From the NCBI RefSeq assembly GCF_002904335.1, contig NZ_PPHF01000095.1, positions 17,382 to 81,381 on the forward strand: a stretch of DNA of 64,000 nt. The letters run 5' to 3'. The DNA comes from Amycolatopsis sp. CA-126428 (GTDB lineage Bacteria; Actinomycetota; Actinomycetes; Mycobacteriales; Pseudonocardiaceae). This document shows positions 49,423-57,869 of this stretch, piece by piece. The notes beneath the pieces were generated by a model that was given only the letters and a program-made list of their open reading frames with translations, was not told the origin of the DNA and ran no database searches. Positions within the stretch are counted from its first letter, which is position 1. Each line of letters begins with the position of its first letter. A program made the position numbers and the translations under genes.

Positions 49423-51051
49423 ATGCCCGCTCGAACCCGTTCACGGATCCTGCACTCGTTCACCGCGGCGGCCGCCGCGGTGGCGTTGTCCGCCGCGGTC
49501 CCGGCCGCCGCCGTCGCCGCGCCGGGGAGCCCCGCGGTCACCCCGCCGCTGGGCTGGAACAGCTGGAACAGCTTCGGGTGCAACGTCAGCGAGTCCACGA
49601 TCCACCAAGCCGCCGACGCGATGGTCTCCTCCGGCATGCGCGACTCGGGTTACCAGTACGTCGTCGTCGACGACTGCTGGTTCGACCCGCAGCGCGATTC
49701 CCAGGGCAACCTGCGCGGCAACGCCTCGAAGTTCCCCAGCGGCATGAAGGCCCTCGGCGACTACATCCACGCCCGCGGCCTGAAGTTCGGCATCTACCAG
49801 GTCCCCACCGACCGCACGTGCGCCCAGCGCGGCGGCGCCTACCCCGGCTCCACCGGCAGCCAGGGCCACGAAACCCAGGACGCCCGGACGTTCGCCTCCT
49901 GGGGCGTCGACTACCTCAAGTACGACTGGTGCTCCCCCGCCGGTACCCGCGACGAGCAGGTCAGCCGCTTCGGCCTGATGCGCGACGCCGTGCGCGCCAC
50001 CGGCCGCCCCATCGTCTACAGCATCAACCCCAACAGCTACCACGCCATCACCGGTGACAAGTACGACTGGGGCCAGGTCGCCGACCTGTGGCGCACCACC
50101 GAAGACCTGCTCGACATCTGGCAGAACGGCAACACCAACAGCTACCCGATGGGCGTCGGCAACGTCCTCGACGTCACCGCTCCGCTGGCCGCCCAGGCCG
50201 GGCCCGGGCACTGGAACGACCCGGACATGCTCGTCGTCGGCCGCCCCGGCCTGTCACTGACCGAATCCCGCGCGCACCTCGCCCTGTGGGCCCTGATGGC
50301 GGCGCCGCTGATGGCGGGCAACGACATCCGCACCATGTCGGCGGACATCAGCGCCGTCCTGCGCAACCCCCGCCTGCTGGCCGTCGACCAGGACCGCCTG
50401 GGCGCCGGCGGCCGCCGGGTCCGCGACGACGGCAACGTCGAGGTCTTCGCCAAGCCGCTGGCCGACGGGTCCGTCGCCGTCGGCCTGCTCAACCGCGGCA
50501 GCGCCACCACGACCATCAGCACCACCGCCGCGCAGATCGGGCTCGCCGGGACGTCGTTCACCCTGACCGACCTGTGGACCGGCGGCACCTCGGCGAGCAG
50601 CGGAACGATCAGCGCGAGCGTCCCCGCCCACGGCGCCGCCGCCTACCGCGTATCCGGCGGCACCCCGCTCGCCGCCACGACGTCGCGGCTGCGCGGCGCC
50701 GGCGCCAACCGCTGCCTCGACGTCGACAATGCCTCCACCGCCTCCGGCGCGGGCACGCTGATCTGGGACTGCCAGACCGCCGCCAACCAGCTGTGGACCA
50801 CTTGGGAGAACAGCGAAATCCGCGTCTTCGGCGACAAGTGCCTCGACGCCACGACCAGCGGAGCCCGCGTCTTCAGCCGCTCGTGCACCGGGCAGGGCAA
50901 CCAGAAGTGGACCTTGGGCGCGGACGGCACGATCCGCAACGTCCAATCAGGACTGTGCCTCGACGTCGAAGGCGCCGCGACGGCCAATGGGACCCACGCG
51001 ATCCTGTGGACCTGCAACGGCCAGGCGAACCAGCAGTGGAGCCGCGTCTGA
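49423..51051 (+). CDS. Secreted GH27 alpha-galactosidase with C-terminal ricin-type lectin domain
   Basis: 542 residues; AAAGGGG precedes the ATG. A signal peptide ends near residue 32. The GH27 barrel starts TPPLGWNSWNSFGCNVSE. By alignment with human alpha-galactosidase A from memory, Asp168 in YLKYDWCSP is the nucleophile and Asp228 in LWRTTEDLLDIW the acid/base. GPGHWNDPDMLVVG is also diagnostic. After a C-terminal beta domain comes a ricin B (CBM13) domain from about 420 with three QxW repeats (NQLWTTW, NQKWTLG, NQQWSRV). It removes alpha-galactose from plant galactomannans or oligosaccharides outside the cell. Confidence 0.94.
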   Translation: MPARTRSRILHSFTAAAAAVALSAAVPAAAVAAPGSPAVTPPLGWNSWNSFGCNVSESTIHQAADAMVSSGMRDSGYQYVVVDDCWFDPQRDSQGNLRGNASKFPSGMKALGDYIHARGLKFGIYQVPTDRTCAQRGGAYPGSTGSQGHETQDARTFASWGVDYLKYDWCSPAGTRDEQVSRFGLMRDAVRATGRPIVYSINPNSYHAITGDKYDWGQVADLWRTTEDLLDIWQNGNTNSYPMGVGNVLDVTAPLAAQAGPGHWNDPDMLVVGRPGLSLTESRAHLALWALMAAPLMAGNDIRTMSADISAVLRNPRLLAVDQDRLGAGGRRVRDDGNVEVFAKPLADGSVAVGLLNRGSATTTISTTAAQIGLAGTSFTLTDLWTGGTSASSGTISASVPAHGAAAYRVSGGTPLAATTSRLRGAGANRCLDVDNASTASGAGTLIWDCQTAANQLWTTWENSEIRVFGDKCLDATTSGARVFSRSCTGQGNQKWTLGADGTIRNVQSGLCLDVEGAATANGTHAILWTCNGQANQQWSRV

Positions 51052-51181
51052 GCGATGTAGCGGCACTGCCGGACGAGCGGGTCCGCTTCTCACCTGACCG
51101 AGGGACGCCGGGACGGTAACGCGCGGGCGGTAACGGAGCGATAACGGGATACGGACCGTCCGACCGCAGGAGAACTTTCGC

Positions 51182-51415
51182 GTGGAAACACCGTGCCGAG
51201 GCCCCATCGACGTCACCCGGGTCACCGGGTTCGACAGCGGCACCGCCGACCCTGATGACCTTCGCCGCGCCGTCGCGGCGTCACCCGGCTTCACCCGGGC
51301 CGCCACCGAGCAGCAGGCGGCGGTGCTGGACATCGTTTTGCGCGTGGGCACCACGCCCGGCCCGGAGCCGCGGCGCCGGCGCGGGGTCGTCGGGAGGCTG
51401 CTCGGGCGCCGCTGA
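51182..51415 (+). CDS. Hypothetical small protein, 77 residues
   Basis: Not recognised. The GTG start has AGGAGAA seven bases upstream. The central helix (DDLRRAVAASPGFTRAATEQQAAVLDIVLRVG, in parts) is followed by a basic tail (EPRRRRGVVGRLLGRR). No signal peptide. A strong terminator follows 13 bases after the stop codon, which supports a real transcription unit. Confidence 0.6.
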   Translation: METPCRGPIDVTRVTGFDSGTADPDDLRRAVAASPGFTRAATEQQAAVLDIVLRVGTTPGPEPRRRRGVVGRLLGRR

Positions 51416-51427
51416 GCGCACACATGG

Positions 51428-51461
51428 AAAAGCCGCGACCGACGTGTCGGTCGCGGCTTTT
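51428..51461. terminator. Strong intrinsic terminator, probably bidirectional
   Basis: AAAA, a perfect 12-base stem (GCCGCGACCGAC with its reverse complement, two-base spacer) and TTTT. It lies just after the 77-residue gene on the plus strand and downstream of the minus-strand secreted-protein gene, so it can serve both. The next 215 bases to 51676 show no gene. Confidence 0.9.
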
Positions 51462-51676
51462 GCCTGCGCCGGGTGGGGCCGGCTCACCGGTTCTGCCCGG
51501 TGGCCGGTCCCACCCGTGCCGGCGTCGGCGCCGGGATCGCTGCGTGCCCGGGACGGGGAACCGGAGTGTGCAGCTCGCTCCCTGTTCCGGGCACGCCGCA
51601 CCACCTCGGGCGCGGCGCCGGATTCCGCGCCTCGGCCGGCATCCGCACACACAACGGGCGGCCGTGGCGCGGGGAC

Positions 51677-52030
51677 TCAGTGACCCTGGCTGGTGCCACC
51701 GTCGGCGAGGCCGCTCGAGGCGCAGTTCTGCGGGTTCTCGCCGCTGGCCTCGTGCTCGCCCGGCGACAGGATCGGCACGCCGATGCCGTTGAGCGAGTTC
51801 TGGATCGGCACCTGGACGCCGAGCACGTTGATCTCGTTGTCGCACACACCGAGCGCGGCGTTGACGTTGTGCAGCACGTCGGTGTTGTTCAGGTTGAGCA
51901 GGCCGAGCTGGCCGGTGTGCCCACCGTGGTGGTGGTCGTGGCCGTCGGGCGTACCGGCAGCCGCGACGCCACCGGCCAGGAAAGCGCCGGCCGCCATGGC
52001 AGCCGTGACGAACCCAATCTTCTTCAGCAT
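51677..52030 (-). CDS. Small secreted protein with His-rich segment (paralogue 1 of 3)
   Basis: 117 residues; GAGGAG precedes ATG. A signal peptide (MLKKIGFVTAAMAAGAFLAGG) is followed by a His-rich stretch (GHDHHHGGH). The core contains LNLNNTDVLHNVNAALGVC, NVLGVQVPIQNSLNGIGVPILSPG, and a second Cys in NCASSGLADGG. It is clearly paralogous to the proteins at 52560-52910 and 53017-53385. Two conserved cysteines in a short hydrophobic secreted protein recall rodlins and chaplin-like surface proteins of filamentous actinomycetes, but I cannot confirm membership. A surface-coat or metal-binding role is inference. Confidence 0.82.
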   Translation of the reverse strand: MLKKIGFVTAAMAAGAFLAGGVAAAGTPDGHDHHHGGHTGQLGLLNLNNTDVLHNVNAALGVCDNEINVLGVQVPIQNSLNGIGVPILSPGEHEASGENPQNCASSGLADGGTSQGH

Positions 52031-52505
52031 TTGTTCTCCTCGATCAGTCGGTGCATCGGACAGGACGGCGGCGAGGTGTGTGTGCTCCGTCCCGCGTGAG
52101 GGAAACATACTGAGAGAATGGTGTGAATTCCACCGCACGACACCATTGGGTGCGCACCGCAAGCCGCTGACCGGGCCGTGATTGGCCCGATCGGGTCAGC
52201 GAGGTTTAAGGCGGAAGATCGCTTTCCGGAAACGAGCCGCATTCGTACACTCGTTCATGACACCATCACTCCACGAAACACCACGGAAAGGAGGCGGAAG
52301 CCGTAGGCTCGGACACACGGAACGCGTTCCCCTCGACCCCGGGAACGGGTTTCCGGCTGGGAACCGGCGGGGTGTGAACCCCTCAGCCGAGCCCGCAGCC
52401 GGGCGACGCACGACTTCGCCGGTTCCCAGCCCCCATCCAAGCCGTCTTGCGCCGTCCCGACACGGCGGACCGGTCGCACTCCCCCCTTTTTCCGGGCACA
52501 GCGAA
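52031..52505. other. Long intergenic region with two strong stem-loop elements
   Basis: No gene is convincing here. Two structured elements stand out. One is a hairpin at 52166-52200 (GCTGACC outer and GGGCC inner stems). The other is a three-way-junction-like element at 52356-52430: a perfect 14-bp closing stem (GCTGGGAACCGGCG with its complement at 52417-52430), an internal GGGT hairpin closed by a GTGA tetraloop, and a GCCCG hairpin. On the minus strand both would lie in the leader of paralogue 1. I could not match them to a known riboswitch. Confidence 0.5.
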
Positions 52506-52543
52506 AAGCCGTCGCACGGAAACTGCTTTCCGTGCGACGGCTT
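52506..52543 (-). terminator. Intrinsic terminator of paralogue 2
   Basis: A perfect 17-base stem (arms 52506-52522 and 52527-52543) with a four-base loop, followed on the minus strand by TTTT. It begins 17 bases after the stop codon of the 52560-52910 gene. Confidence 0.9.
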
Positions 52544-52559
52544 CTTCCCACCGGGTCGA

Positions 52560-52910
52560 TCAGTGGCCCTGGGCCGTCCCGCCGTCCGCGATGCTGCCGC
52601 TGGCGCAGTTCGACGGCGTCGAGCCTTCGGCTTCGTGCGCCCCCGGCGACAGGATCGGGACGTCGATGCCGTCGGCGACGTCGTGCAGCGGGACCTGCAC
52701 GCCGAGCACGTTGACGTTGTCGTCGCAGACGCCGCCGACCACGTTGACGTTGTGCAGTGCGTCGAGGCTCTGCAGGTTGACCAGGCCGAACTGTTCGCTC
52801 TGGTCGACCGGGTGGCCCGAGACGCTGACGGTGGTCGCGGAGGCCGAGCCGCCGAAGGCGGCCAACCCGGCGGCCAGTGCGGTCGCGACGAATCCGAGCT
52901 GCTTGATCAC
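52560..52910 (-). CDS. Small secreted protein (paralogue 2 of 3, without the His-rich segment)
   Basis: 116 residues with a signal peptide (MIKQLGFVATALAAGLAAFGG). The paralogous core reads FGLVNLQSLDALHNVNVVGGVC, NVNVLGVQVPLHDVADGIDVPILSPG, NCASGSIADGGTAQGH. In place of the His-rich insert of the other two copies it has TTVSVSGHPVDQSEQ. The two cysteines are conserved. It has its own strong terminator, so the copies are transcribed at least partly as separate units. Confidence 0.82.
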   Translation of the reverse strand: MIKQLGFVATALAAGLAAFGGSASATTVSVSGHPVDQSEQFGLVNLQSLDALHNVNVVGGVCDDNVNVLGVQVPLHDVADGIDVPILSPGAHEAEGSTPSNCASGSIADGGTAQGH

Positions 52911-53016
52911 GAGAAAAAACTCCTCAACTGCCCGCCCCGGTTCCGGGGCGATACTTCACGGCGCGAACCGAGGCCGCGCCATTTCGGAAAACCATTCATT
53001 CCGCCGGAGCGGAAAG

Positions 53017-53385
53017 TCACTCGCCCTGGCTGGTGCCGCCGTCGGCGAGCCCGCTGGAGGCGCAGTTGTACGGCGACTCGCCGCTCGCCTCGCTGGCGCC
53101 CGGCGACAGGATCGGCACGCCGATGCCGTTGAGCGAGTCGTGGATCGGCACCTGGACGCCGAGGACGTTGATGTCGTTGCCGCAGAGGCCGAGCGTGCCG
53201 TTGACGTTGTGCAGCGCGTCGGTGTTGTTCAGGTTCACCAGGCCGACCTGACCGGTGTGGTCGTAGCCGTAGTTGCCGTGGTGGTGGCCGTGCTCTTCGT
53301 CCGGCGTCCCGGCGGACGCGATGCCACCGGTGACGAATGCCCCGGCCGCCATGGCGGCGGCGACGAAGCCGATTTTCTTCAGCAT
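53017..53385 (-). CDS. Small secreted protein with His-rich segment (paralogue 3 of 3)
   Basis: 122 residues; GAGGGAG lies five bases before ATG. The signal peptide MLKKIGFVAAAMAAGAFVTGG is nearly the same as in paralogue 1. The His-rich insert is EEHGHHHGNYGYDH. The core LVNLNNTDALHNVNGTLGLC, INVLGVQVPIHDSLNGIGVPILSPG (in parts) and NCASSGLADGGTSQGE is very close to paralogue 1, so 1 and 3 are the younger pair. A 14-bp palindrome sits just upstream of the ribosome site. Confidence 0.82.
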   Translation of the reverse strand: MLKKIGFVAAAMAAGAFVTGGIASAGTPDEEHGHHHGNYGYDHTGQVGLVNLNNTDALHNVNGTLGLCGNDINVLGVQVPIHDSLNGIGVPILSPGASEASGESPYNCASSGLADGGTSQGE

Positions 53386-53810
53386 GGGTTCTCCCTCGAT
53401 AAGACAATTGTCTTCGATAAGACAGTTGCCAAGGCGGTATTCAACGTAGTGTTCCGCCTCGGTGGGAAAAACGTACTGACGGCCCGCCGGGCGTTCCAGC
53501 CGGTTAACCGATCGTGTGGGGTGCGCGAACCTATGACCGGGGTTCTTGTAGCTCGAACGGGTGGCGAAACGGAGGTGAGCACGATGTCGGCCGGACGCCG
53601 GCGCCGGTGATCACCGAACCGTTGTTACGCCATGTGTTCTGCCGATCGGGACACTGCGGTGCGTCACGCTTTGGGGTGGCCGGAAGCGCGCGAATCAGTG
53701 CCGGAGCGTGACGAATTCCCGAATCCCATCCTTCGAAAGTGAAGCCACTTCCGCGTTCCTACGCTTTGCCGGGTCACCCGGTACGCGGGGCGGGACGTGA
53801 GGAGTCGTTC
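53386..53810. promoter_or_regulatory. Divergent intergenic region with a palindromic operator candidate
   Basis: The region separates paralogue 3 from the exopolysaccharide operon. At 53401-53414 AAGACAATTGTCTT is a perfect palindrome, and AAGACAGTTG repeats its half-site at 53419-53428, both preceded by CGAT. They lie directly upstream of the paralogue 3 ribosome site. I see no supported gene in the rest. The operon promoter must be between about 53500 and 53800. Confidence 0.5.
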
Positions 53811-54647
53811 GTGGTGGATTACGCGGTGCTCGTGGCGTCCGCGGTGCTCTACGCGGTGGGGATCGTCGCGCAGAGCGTCGCCGCGCGGCGGGCCGGGAAC
53901 CGGCCGGGTGCGGGACTGGGCCTGCTGGCCCGGCTCGCCGCCGATCGCCTGTACCTGCTGGGTTTCGCCGGTCAGCTGGGCGGTTTCGCGCTCGCGTTCT
54001 TCGCGCGGGCGTCCTTGCCGCTGTACCTGGTCCAGGCCGCGTCGTCGTCGGCCATCGGGCTGGCGACCGCGTTCGGGGTGCTCGTCCTCGGGTGGCGGAT
54101 CCGCACCGGGGAAGCGATGACGCTGGTGCTGCTGGCCTCCGGGCTGGTCGTGCTGGCCGGGTCGTCGTCGGCCTCGGTCGCCACCGATCTCCCGCCCGCC
54201 GGGGTCGCCGCGCTGGCCGTCGTGGTGCTCGGCACCGGGCTGGCGATGATCCCGGCCGGCCGGGCGGGGACGTTCCTGCCGGCCGCGGTCCTGTCCGGGG
54301 TCGCGTTCGCCGTCGTGGCGGTCGCCAGCCGGACCCTCGCGCACCTCGATCTCCTCGCCCTGCCGGGAAATCCGCTGACCTGGCTGATGCTGGCGGCCGC
54401 GGTGCTCGGCCAGGCCTCGATGGCGGCGGCCCTGCAGCGCGGGCCGGCGGCGGCGGTCGTGGCCACCGCCGACGCGACGACGATCGTGCTCGCGTCGGTC
54501 ACCGGCATCGCCGTCCTCGGCGACCACGTCGTCGCCGGGCAGGGGGCGTGGGTCGCCACCGGCCTCGCCGTGGTCGTGTGCGGCGTCCTGCTGCTCGGCT
54601 TGCAGTCACGCGCCGGCGCGCCCGCTCTCGCGGGGGAAGCGGCGTGA
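53811..54647 (+). CDS. DMT/EamA-like membrane protein, first gene of the exopolysaccharide operon
   Basis: 278 residues and about nine hydrophobic segments. GTG follows GAGGAG by six bases. It starts VVDYAVLVASAVLYAVGIVAQSVAARRAG and ends with the EamA-like AAALQRGPAAAVVATADATT and IAVLGDHVVAGQGAW. It is distantly related to the protein at 20068-20913. It overlaps the polysaccharide deacetylase by a GTGA, so it is probably part of the operon, possibly in lipid or sugar-nucleotide movement; this role is a guess. Confidence 0.78.
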   Translation: MVDYAVLVASAVLYAVGIVAQSVAARRAGNRPGAGLGLLARLAADRLYLLGFAGQLGGFALAFFARASLPLYLVQAASSSAIGLATAFGVLVLGWRIRTGEAMTLVLLASGLVVLAGSSSASVATDLPPAGVAALAVVVLGTGLAMIPAGRAGTFLPAAVLSGVAFAVVAVASRTLAHLDLLALPGNPLTWLMLAAAVLGQASMAAALQRGPAAAVVATADATTIVLASVTGIAVLGDHVVAGQGAWVATGLAVVVCGVLLLGLQSRAGAPALAGEAA

Positions 54648-55609
54648 CCCCGCGGCCGCTCGCGAGCGTCTCGGTCGACCTCGACAACCTGTGGGCCTAC
54701 CTCAAGACCCACGGTGATCCCGGCTGGCGCGACCGGCCCAGTTTCCTGCCGTCCGCGGTGCCGCGACTGCTGGAGATCCTCGGCGAACAGGGCCTGACGA
54801 CGACGGTCTTCGTCGTGGGCGCCGACGTCGTCCGCGAAGACGGCGCCAAGGCGGTGGCCGAGATCGCCGCGGCCGGGCACGAGGTGGCCAACCACTCCTT
54901 CGGTCACGAACCCTGGCTGCACCGCTACTCCCGCGAGCGGCTCGAGGACGAGCTGAGCCGGACCGAAGCCGCGATCACCGCCGCGGGCGCTCCCCGGCCC
55001 AGCGGGTTCCGCGGCCCCGGCTACAGCGTCACGCGCGACCTGGTCGAGCTGCTCGCCGAACGCGGCTACGCCTACGACGCCAGCACGCTGCCGACGTGGA
55101 TCGGCCCGCTGGCCCGCGCGTACCACAACCGCACGGCGAAAGCCGCGGAAGAAGGGCTCGGCGAGCTGTTCGGCGGGGTTTCCCGGGTGCTCGCGCCGGT
55201 GCACGCCTACCGCTGGCAGACCTGCGCGGACAGCTCGCTGGTCGAGCTGCCGGTGACGACGATGCCGCTGCTGCGCACGCCGATCCACGGTTCGTACCTC
55301 CTGCAGCTGCACGCGATCTCGCCGCGGCTGGCCCGGGCGTACTTCCGGACGGCGTTGCGGCTCTGCCTCGTCCGCGGGGTGTCGCCTTCGCTGCTGCTGC
55401 ACCCGACCGACGTCCTCGGCGCCGCCGACGCTCCCGGCATGGAGTTCTTCCCCGGGATGGCGGCACCGGGTGCGCGGAAGGTGGCCTGGCTCGGCTGGGT
55501 GCTTTCCGCGCTGCGGGAGCACTTCGACGTCGTCGGCACCGGCGAGTACGTCAGCCGGACGGCTGTGCGGCGCACCCGGCCGGTGACCCGGTTGGACGCC
55601 GGAAGATGA
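54644..55609 (+). CDS. NodB-type polysaccharide deacetylase
   Basis: 321 residues. The metal-binding motifs of the carbohydrate esterase 4 fold are visible: SVDLDNLW with the first Asp, and NHSFGHE with the two His. FRGPGYSVTRDLVELLAERGYAYDAS is the third motif and LLLHPTDVL the late His motif. There is no signal peptide, so it acts in the cytoplasm or at the inner membrane face, perhaps on a lipid-linked sugar. Coupled to both neighbours by four-base overlaps. Confidence 0.88.
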   Translation: MTPRPLASVSVDLDNLWAYLKTHGDPGWRDRPSFLPSAVPRLLEILGEQGLTTTVFVVGADVVREDGAKAVAEIAAAGHEVANHSFGHEPWLHRYSRERLEDELSRTEAAITAAGAPRPSGFRGPGYSVTRDLVELLAERGYAYDASTLPTWIGPLARAYHNRTAKAAEEGLGELFGGVSRVLAPVHAYRWQTCADSSLVELPVTTMPLLRTPIHGSYLLQLHAISPRLARAYFRTALRLCLVRGVSPSLLLHPTDVLGAADAPGMEFFPGMAAPGARKVAWLGWVLSALREHFDVVGTGEYVSRTAVRRTRPVTRLDAGR

Positions 55610-56832
55610 TCGCTCACCCCGTCGTCCGGCCTCCGACACGCGGAAACCTCGAGACGACCCTGCTTCGGGTCCTCGCGTGCGCGACCGTCGGCTTGGCGCC
55701 GGTCGAGGGCTACCTGACGGCCGTGCAGAGCCAGCTCGGCAAGGTCGCGCCCGCCTTGCTGACCGTGGTCTGGCTCGCGGTGCGGATCCGCCGCCGGCAG
55801 CCGCCCCGGCCGACTCCGCTGTACGCCGTCCTCACGCTTCTCGCCGTCGTGCTGGCGGCGACCGCGTCCGTGCACGGGGCGGGCCCGTTCACCGCGGAGT
55901 ACACCGTGCGCTGGCTGCCGTTCCTGGTGGTCACCGCGGTGCTCGCGGACGTCGCGAGCCGGGAGGTGCCGATCCGGTGGCTGCTGCTCGCGGCGGCCGC
56001 GGGCGCGACCGCGGCCGGCGCGGGTGCCCTCTACGCCCTGGTCGCCGAGGGCGAAGCGCGCGCGAGCGGGCCGCAGCCGGATCCGAACGACCTCGCCTAC
56101 TTCCTCGTCGCGGCGGTGCCCCTGCTCGCGGCGCTGCACCGCCGGGGCCGGGGCGCCGTCCTGACCGCCGCGGGCATCGTCCTGGTGGCCGGCGCGACGG
56201 CCACGTTCTCCCGCGGCGGCGCGCTCGGCCTGACCGCCGCGGTCGGCTGGCTGCTGCTGCGCGGGGTGCTGCCGTGGCGGGTGCTCGCCGCCGCGGCCGT
56301 GGCGGTCGCCGGGCTGGGGCTGGGCGCGTGGGCGTTCGCCGGTCCGCAGCTGGACCGGGCCCTGCAGGAGAAGACCTTCATCGCCGCGTCCAATGTGGAC
56401 ACCCGGGAACTGCGCTGGCAGGCGGCGGCCCGGATGCTGACCGCCCACCCGGTGCTCGGCGTCGGCCCCGGCGGGTTCCGCGAGCACTACGCCGCCGAGT
56501 CGCACAACGCCGAGGTCGACGAGCAGACCCCGGTGGCGCACGACATGTACCTCGAGGTCGCCGCCGAACTCGGCCTGCCCGGGTTCGCGCTGTTCGCCGG
56601 GGTGGTCGCCACCGCCGCGGTGGCGAGCGAGCGGACGGTCCGGCGGGCCGGCCCCGGCGCACAGCGGACGGAAGCGGTCGCGATCCAGGCGTCGCTGCTG
56701 GCCGTCCTGGTGACTTCGACGTTCCTGTCCGAGCAGTACTACCTGCCGCTGTGGTCGCTGGCCGCGCTCGCCGTCGCGGCCGAAACCCGGGTTCGAGAAG
56801 GAGGGAAGCGCCGATGCGGGTGCTGCACGTGA
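55606..56832 (+). CDS. O-antigen ligase/polymerase-like membrane protein (Wzy/WaaL type)
   Basis: 408 residues with about ten hydrophobic segments and a large outside loop. The loop holds the family signature region (RWQAAARMLTAHPVLGVGPGGF, then HDMYLEVAAELGLPGFALF). Such proteins polymerise or ligate lipid-linked glycans. It starts with ATGA overlap and its end overlaps the following glycosyltransferase by 19 bases. Confidence 0.85.
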   Translation: MIAHPVVRPPTRGNLETTLLRVLACATVGLAPVEGYLTAVQSQLGKVAPALLTVVWLAVRIRRRQPPRPTPLYAVLTLLAVVLAATASVHGAGPFTAEYTVRWLPFLVVTAVLADVASREVPIRWLLLAAAAGATAAGAGALYALVAEGEARASGPQPDPNDLAYFLVAAVPLLAALHRRGRGAVLTAAGIVLVAGATATFSRGGALGLTAAVGWLLLRGVLPWRVLAAAAVAVAGLGLGAWAFAGPQLDRALQEKTFIAASNVDTRELRWQAAARMLTAHPVLGVGPGGFREHYAAESHNAEVDEQTPVAHDMYLEVAAELGLPGFALFAGVVATAAVASERTVRRAGPGAQRTEAVAIQASLLAVLVTSTFLSEQYYLPLWSLAALAVAAETRVREGGKRRCGCCT

Positions 56833-57869
56833 TCAGTGAGATGGGGGCGGGCGGGGCGGAGACGCTCGTGGCCGGCATGGTGGCCCGCGGCGAGGAGTAC
56901 GGCTGGGTGTCCGCCGTCGCCGGCGGCGGGGGCTTCCGCGCCGACGCGCTGGCCGCGGCCGGCACGCCGACGTTCGCCGTGCCGCTCGCCCGCCGCAGCA
57001 AGGCGGGGGTGCTGAAGGCGGCCTGGGCCACCCGCCGCGCGATCGCGCGGTTCCGGCCCGACGTCGTGCTGGCCCACAACGTCGGCGCGAGCCTGGTGGC
57101 CCGCCTCGCGCTCGCCCCCGGGCGGCGGCGGCCGGTCACCGTCTTCCACGGCGTCGCCGAGCCGGATTACCCGGCGGCGGCGCGGATCCTGCGCCGCACG
57201 TCCGGCCGGGTCGTCGCGGTGTCCGCCGCGACCGCCGACCGGCTGGCGGCGTCGGGGCTGGAGCGTCCGGTGGTGGTCCGCAACGCGGTGTTCCCGAGGC
57301 CGCCGGTGTTCGGCCGCGCGGAGATCCGCGCGTCCCTCGGCGTCCCGGAGCGGACGCCGGTCGCGCTCTGCCTGGCCCGGCTGGAACCGCAGAAACGCCA
57401 CGACGTGCTGCTCGACGCCTGGGCCGCGGTCGGCGGCGACGCCGTGCTGTGGCTGGCCGGCGATGGCAGCCTGCGGCCGGAGCTGGAGCGTCGCGCGCAG
57501 GAGCTGGGCCGCCGGGTCGAGTTCCTCGGCACCCGCGCGGACGTGCCGGACCTGCTCGCCGCGGCCGACGTCACGGTGCTGACCAGCGACTGGGAAGGCC
57601 TGCCGCTGGCGGTGCTGGAGTCGATGGCGGCCGGCCGGCCGGTGGTCGCGACGGACGTCGGCGGGATCGCCGGGGTGCTGGCCGGCGGCGGCGGGATCGT
57701 GGTGCCGCCGGCGGATCCGGCCGCGACGGCCGCGGCGCTGACCACGCTGCTGTTCGACCCGGCGGCGCGGGAAACCACGGCGCTGGAAGGGATCCGGGCC
57801 GTCGAACGCGACTACGACCCGCACCCGCTCATGAAGTCCTACGACGAACTGCTTCGAGGTGCCCGATGA
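56814..57869 (+). CDS. GT4-family glycosyltransferase
   Basis: 351 residues of GT-B fold: the N-terminal MRVLHVISEMGAGGAETLVAGM with a glycine loop, and the C-terminal donor-binding domain with LCLARLEPQKRHDVLLDAW, WLAGDGSLRPELE and the EX7E-type SDWEGLPLAVLESMAAGRPVV. GAAGGAGGG precedes ATG. It adds one sugar of the repeat unit; donor unknown. Confidence 0.92.
   Translation: MRVLHVISEMGAGGAETLVAGMVARGEEYGWVSAVAGGGGFRADALAAAGTPTFAVPLARRSKAGVLKAAWATRRAIARFRPDVVLAHNVGASLVARLALAPGRRRPVTVFHGVAEPDYPAAARILRRTSGRVVAVSAATADRLAASGLERPVVVRNAVFPRPPVFGRAEIRASLGVPERTPVALCLARLEPQKRHDVLLDAWAAVGGDAVLWLAGDGSLRPELERRAQELGRRVEFLGTRADVPDLLAAADVTVLTSDWEGLPLAVLESMAAGRPVVATDVGGIAGVLAGGGGIVVPPADPAATAAALTTLLFDPAARETTALEGIRAVERDYDPHPLMKSYDELLRGAR

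Noticed and set aside
52270..52470. A c-di-AMP (ydaO-type) riboswitch suggested by GGGAACC and GGGGTGTGAACCCC
   Set aside because: The conserved 3' half of that riboswitch (GAACCCG-CAGCTAAC-GGTAGGC) is absent on both strands and the order of helices does not fit. Kept only as an unassigned structured element.
53514..53711. 65-codon plus-strand frame between the secreted-protein and exopolysaccharide loci
   Set aside because: No ribosome site, mixed codon bias and no recognisable features; probably non-coding promoter DNA.
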